A stretch of DNA of 64,000 bases from Neodiprion pinetum (taxonomy: Eukaryota; Arthropoda; Insecta; Hymenoptera; Diprionidae). Shown here in pieces: positions 62,246-64,000 of this stretch (position 1 is its first letter; each line of letters starts with the position of its first letter). The stretch covers positions 2,404,001 to 2,468,000 of the forward strand of contig NC_060238.1 in assembly GCF_021155775.2 (NCBI RefSeq). Direction: 5' to 3'. Below the pieces are notes generated by a model. It ran no database searches. It saw nothing but the letters and a program-made list of their open reading frames with translations, and was not told where the DNA came from. Position numbers and translations under genes: made by a program.

Positions 62246-63496
62246 CTAATGCAGACTTACGAAGTCAAGGCACTTGTAACAAATGTACGACCCGCTGGAG
62301 GGTTGATTTTTGAATGCTGTTTTTTGTTTCTTATTTCCCTTTCCTCGTTTCCTTTTTATTTTAATTCATTTTGTTACTTCCTGTTTTAAACACTCTCATT
62401 TCGCTTCTTTTACTTTCAATTCCCCCGCACCGGCATGGCCCGACCCTAAGCCTATATACAGTATGTATCAAGCAATTTTCGGACGTGGAAGAATCATTTA
62501 AAAAGAGCCCTATGGCAGAGGTCCTCCTCTCTCGCACGAGCGCAAGCCCCGGAATCTCTTCGCGTCTCCCTTTTTTCTTCGTCTCCATCCCAACAGCCTG
62601 AAGTCATTTCATTCGCTCACTGAATACGAAATTAGTGGCTTTCCCGCTTGTCGCGGAAAAATCTCAACGTTTATAACCGACTCGGCTCGACTCTGCGGGT
62701 CGTTAAATTTCATTCGTTATTACAACGGTAATTAGAACACCCGTAACATTAATAATAACGAAAGAGCTGTATTAATAATATTCTATTTGCGAAAAACTTG
62801 GTAAATTGTGTAAAGATTTGCCAGAAGAGAAAGAAATAGAAATGAAAAGTAAGATAAAAAAAAGTTCTACGATACGGATTTTTTTTTTTTCTGCGATACT
62901 TTTCATCGGCATGAAAAGGGAAGATTCTGTCGGTCTGTTGGATAAACTTTCGCGATGATCTCTAAAACGTCCGAGCGAAAGAATAATTACAGAAAGACAA
63001 AAAAATTTATAAGTATTTTTAAAAATAAATATACAAACTTGGAAAAATATAATCATTTATTTCGAAAATGTAATAAGGAGAAAAAAAGTCTGCGTTTGTC
63101 GGTAAAACATTGAAAATCGATTTACTTCTGCTAAAATATGAAGTTCAAATTAAACGGGACGTCGAAATTTTATCGTGCCCGTCAAATTTTTTTCATCCAG
63201 CCGTTTATGATATTTTTCCAAAACCCTGTTTTTTTCAGATTCCAGAGGTTTGTAAAACGAAAAATATTCGTTGAAATTCGGAAAATTTATTTTCCACCGA
63301 AACTAACAATTCTCTAACACCAATAGAGGTGATGAAAAGTAAAAAAAAAAAAAAATGGTGCAGTAGCTTTTCAGGGATGTAAAAATTGAGACTGGGATGA
63401 AAAAGAAATCGTTCAGAATTATACGTGGATAAAGTAAGTGTTCGCAATAACGAATAATATGGTTTTGGAATTAAAGCGAGACGGACCATTAGACGC

Positions 63497-63520
63497 ATAA
63501 TAATAATAATAATAATAATA
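63497..63520. repeat. AAT trinucleotide microsatellite
   Basis: About eight tandem AAT units. Confidence 0.85.
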
Positions 63521-64000
63521 GTAAATAATAATCCAGCCTATCCGTTATTCGGGCAACTGCCAACCGGCAATGTTATACCTACGCCTGTATCAGTCATTCG
63601 TTTTATCTCCAACAATAACGAGATTATGGATTCGGTTTGGTAACTGTTAGCGGCCGGCAATAAAACCCCTATCTCTCCCTTACGCTCCGAATCACTTAAA
63701 CGTCTTTAACGACGTTTAAGGGGATCCACCCTCACTCTCCGACTGCGAAGAAGCGATGGGAATATTCCCCCTTTCGCACCATTCGACTTTCGACAATGAC
63801 GACCACTCCGTGTACCGCAGATTTAATGACGAGTCGTTAAACGACCTGCTTATTATAACGCCGTTTATATCCCTCCCTCCCCTTTCTTCCTAATTGCACG
63901 TTTCTCCCGCGTTTAGAAATGTAATGAAGCTATTCGTGCAGGGAAATATACGAAACGAGAACGCAACGACTGTCGTTCCATTAGTAAAAGACGAAAGAAG

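Larger units (their letters stand above)
59374..64000. other. Downstream intergenic sequence
   Basis: No supportable exon is seen. The stretch is AT-rich with poly-A/T tracts (59450, 59620, 60897, 61525), an AATA-type repeat near 61540, a TTG repeat at 62226-62245 and an AAT repeat at 63497-63520. The short reading frames of 60-94 codons lack family resemblance and splice borders. A GC-richer patch at 61140-61365 has overlapping short frames in several phases, which argues against real coding. Confidence 0.4.

Noticed and set aside
1..64000. tRNA, rRNA, CRISPR, bacterial or viral genes
   Set aside because: No cloverleaf-like T-loop/anticodon arrangement, ribosomal sequence, spaced repeat array or viral protein was recognised on either strand; covariance-model searches would be needed to exclude divergent RNA genes.

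Overview
The window looks like nuclear DNA from an insect, most likely a hymenopteran (sawfly or parasitoid wasp type). The protein families, small introns, roughly 40% GC with CpG plainly not depleted, many di- and trinucleotide microsatellites and frequent homopolymer runs all fit. The species cannot be named from sequence alone. Most of the window is non-coding: introns, intergenic DNA, and possibly long untranslated regions.

Three genes are well supported, all on the + strand in the right half. (1) A UXT-type prefoldin-like protein (41466-41900) has an intronless coding region and a probable 5' UTR intron. (2) About 0.6 kb downstream lies a six-exon pyridoxal-phosphate decarboxylase of the cysteine sulfinate / aspartate 1-decarboxylase group (42510-47001, 494 aa). 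Its fifth intron appears to be of the rare GC-AG class. (3) A six-exon ELOVL fatty-acid elongase (55144-58585, 261 aa) carries all the diagnostic histidine-box and flanking motifs. The three genes do not form an obvious pathway.

Between the decarboxylase and the elongase (48.7-51.8 kb) are three well-bordered, phase-compatible exon candidates. They would join into a 225-aa ORF I do not recognise; they could equally be 5' UTR exons of the elongase. This is the best candidate for something undescribed.

The left 41 kb has no complete gene that I can establish. It holds a few exon candidates: 16905-16927, 20323-20578, 26971-27069, and a terminal-exon candidate at 29437-29557. They would fit a very large + strand gene, possibly for an RNA-binding protein, but that is a guess. 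An AT-rich block from about 30.9 to 41 kb, A-rich on the + strand in its centre, resembles a long insect 3' UTR or distal intergenic DNA. A GC-rich promoter-like island lies at 6.3-6.7 kb.

Repeats are plentiful. There are several non-autonomous inverted-repeat elements (1975-2432 with a partial relative near 52.0-52.3 kb; 8368-8973; 18162-18351; 37172-37447; 58744-59373), a ~145-bp tandem array (47833-48535), two oppositely oriented degenerate arrays (20.0 and 24.6 kb), and many microsatellites. I recognise no tRNA, rRNA, CRISPR or intact transposase gene.
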